A stretch of 6,308 nt of DNA, from the NCBI GenBank assembly GCA_946479005.1, contig CAMLEM010000107.1, positions 1 to 6,308 of the forward strand. The letters run 5' to 3'. This stretch comes from an uncultured Chitinophagaceae bacterium. GTDB lineage: Bacteria; Bacteroidota; Bacteroidia; Chitinophagales; Chitinophagaceae. Made by a program: the position numbers and the translations under genes. Below are positions 5,917-6,308 of this stretch, one piece after another. Every line of letters starts with the position of its first letter. The first letter of the stretch is position 1. The notes beneath the pieces are model-generated. The model made no database searches. It worked only from the letters and a program-made list of their open reading frames with translations, and was not told the DNA's origin.

Positions 5917-6308
5917 TCAGAACTGTTCCAGCACGGAGAACATAAAATCACCTTCGATCTTCGCGTTCTCATCGCTGTCACTTCCGTGGATCGCGTTCTC
6001 ACCCACGGAAGCTGCGTATAATTTGCGGATCGTGTTCGGTTCTGCCTTGGCCGGGTCGGTAGCGCCGATCAGCTTGCGGAAATCTTCCACGGCATTTTCT
6101 TTTTCGAGGATGGCGGCAATGATGGGGCCCTCGCACATAAACGACACCAGGTCTTTATAAAAAGGGCGTTCCTTGTGGATCGCGTAAAACTCGCCCGCTT
6201 TCTCGGGGGTCAGCTTGGTCATTTTCAGGGCCCGGATATTATAGCCTTCCTGCAGGATGCGGTCGAGACTGGCGCCGGGCAAGGCCAACAGATGGTGGTT
6301 CACCCGCT
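5917..6308 (-). CDS. ndk: Nucleoside diphosphate kinase (5' end cut by window)
   Basis: Ndk moves the gamma-phosphate from ATP to other (d)NDPs through a phospho-histidine and keeps NTP pools balanced in the cytoplasm. The minus-strand frame is open from the window edge to TGA 5919-5917, about 130 codons, and holds most of the protein. Clear family blocks are [53 protein letters not shown], the nucleotide-binding [10 protein letters not shown] and TIRKLYA (conserved Arg), and [12 protein letters not shown] with the active-site His encoded at 5988-5986. It ends FMFSVLEQF, like other Bacteroidota Ndk proteins. The GTG at 6303-6301 is unlikely to be the start, because the usual N-terminal strand and the Lys-Pro-Asp-Ala motif would lie upstream. 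The visible first 12 residues ([12 protein letters not shown]) do not match that motif well, so a frame error or unusual insertion near the edge is possible. It converges on the repeat gene with a terminator between. Confidence 0.93.
   Translation of the reverse strand, partial: RVNHHLLALPGASLDRILQEGYNIRALKMTKLTPEKAGEFYAIHKERPFYKDLVSFMCEGPIIAAILEKENAVEDFRKLIGATDPAKAEPNTIRKLYAASVGENAIHGSDSDENAKIEGDFMFSVLEQF

Noticed and set aside
1..6308. Mobile element, CRISPR, tRNA or rRNA content
   Set aside because: I saw no transposase, terminal inverted repeats, regularly spaced repeats, or tRNA/rRNA signatures on either strand.

Overview
This window looks like ordinary chromosome from a Bacteroidota bacterium, probably of the Chitinophagaceae/Sphingobacteriia type. 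The evidence is a TAnnTTTG-type -7 promoter element, start codons with no clear Shine-Dalgarno sequence, a PorG/DUF6089-like outer-membrane barrel, and UbiD and Ndk proteins that read like Bacteroidota versions. I see no RNA genes, mobile elements, CRISPR arrays or phage genes. No stretch over 300 bases lacks a gene.

Left part (1-987): the 3' end of one envelope-type gene is followed by a complete 281-residue outer-membrane beta-barrel protein. Both end in a similar G-x-GCP tail, so they may be tandem paralogs. Centre (988-4013): a good promoter precedes a 640-residue prFMN-dependent UbiD-family decarboxylase. Its stop codon directly abuts the start of a 346-residue carbamoyl-phosphate-synthase-like ATP-grasp enzyme, so the two form a likely two-gene operon.

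Right part (4064-5872): a secreted TraB/GumN (Tiki-like) protein is followed by a secreted protein built of two copies of a domain of about 120 residues. The second copy is broken by a frameshift near 5757. Translating the next frame restores the rest of the repeat up to a stop at 5870-5872. The far right (5917-6308, minus strand) holds nucleoside diphosphate kinase, cut by the window edge. It converges on the repeat gene across a hairpin terminator.

The genes do not form one obvious pathway. The left and right parts encode exported proteins, the centre encodes cytoplasmic enzymes, and ndk is housekeeping. I found no convincing undescribed multi-gene system. The points most worth a second look are the frameshifted duplicated-domain gene, the tight UbiD/ATP-grasp pairing, and the odd N-terminal stretch of ndk at the window edge.
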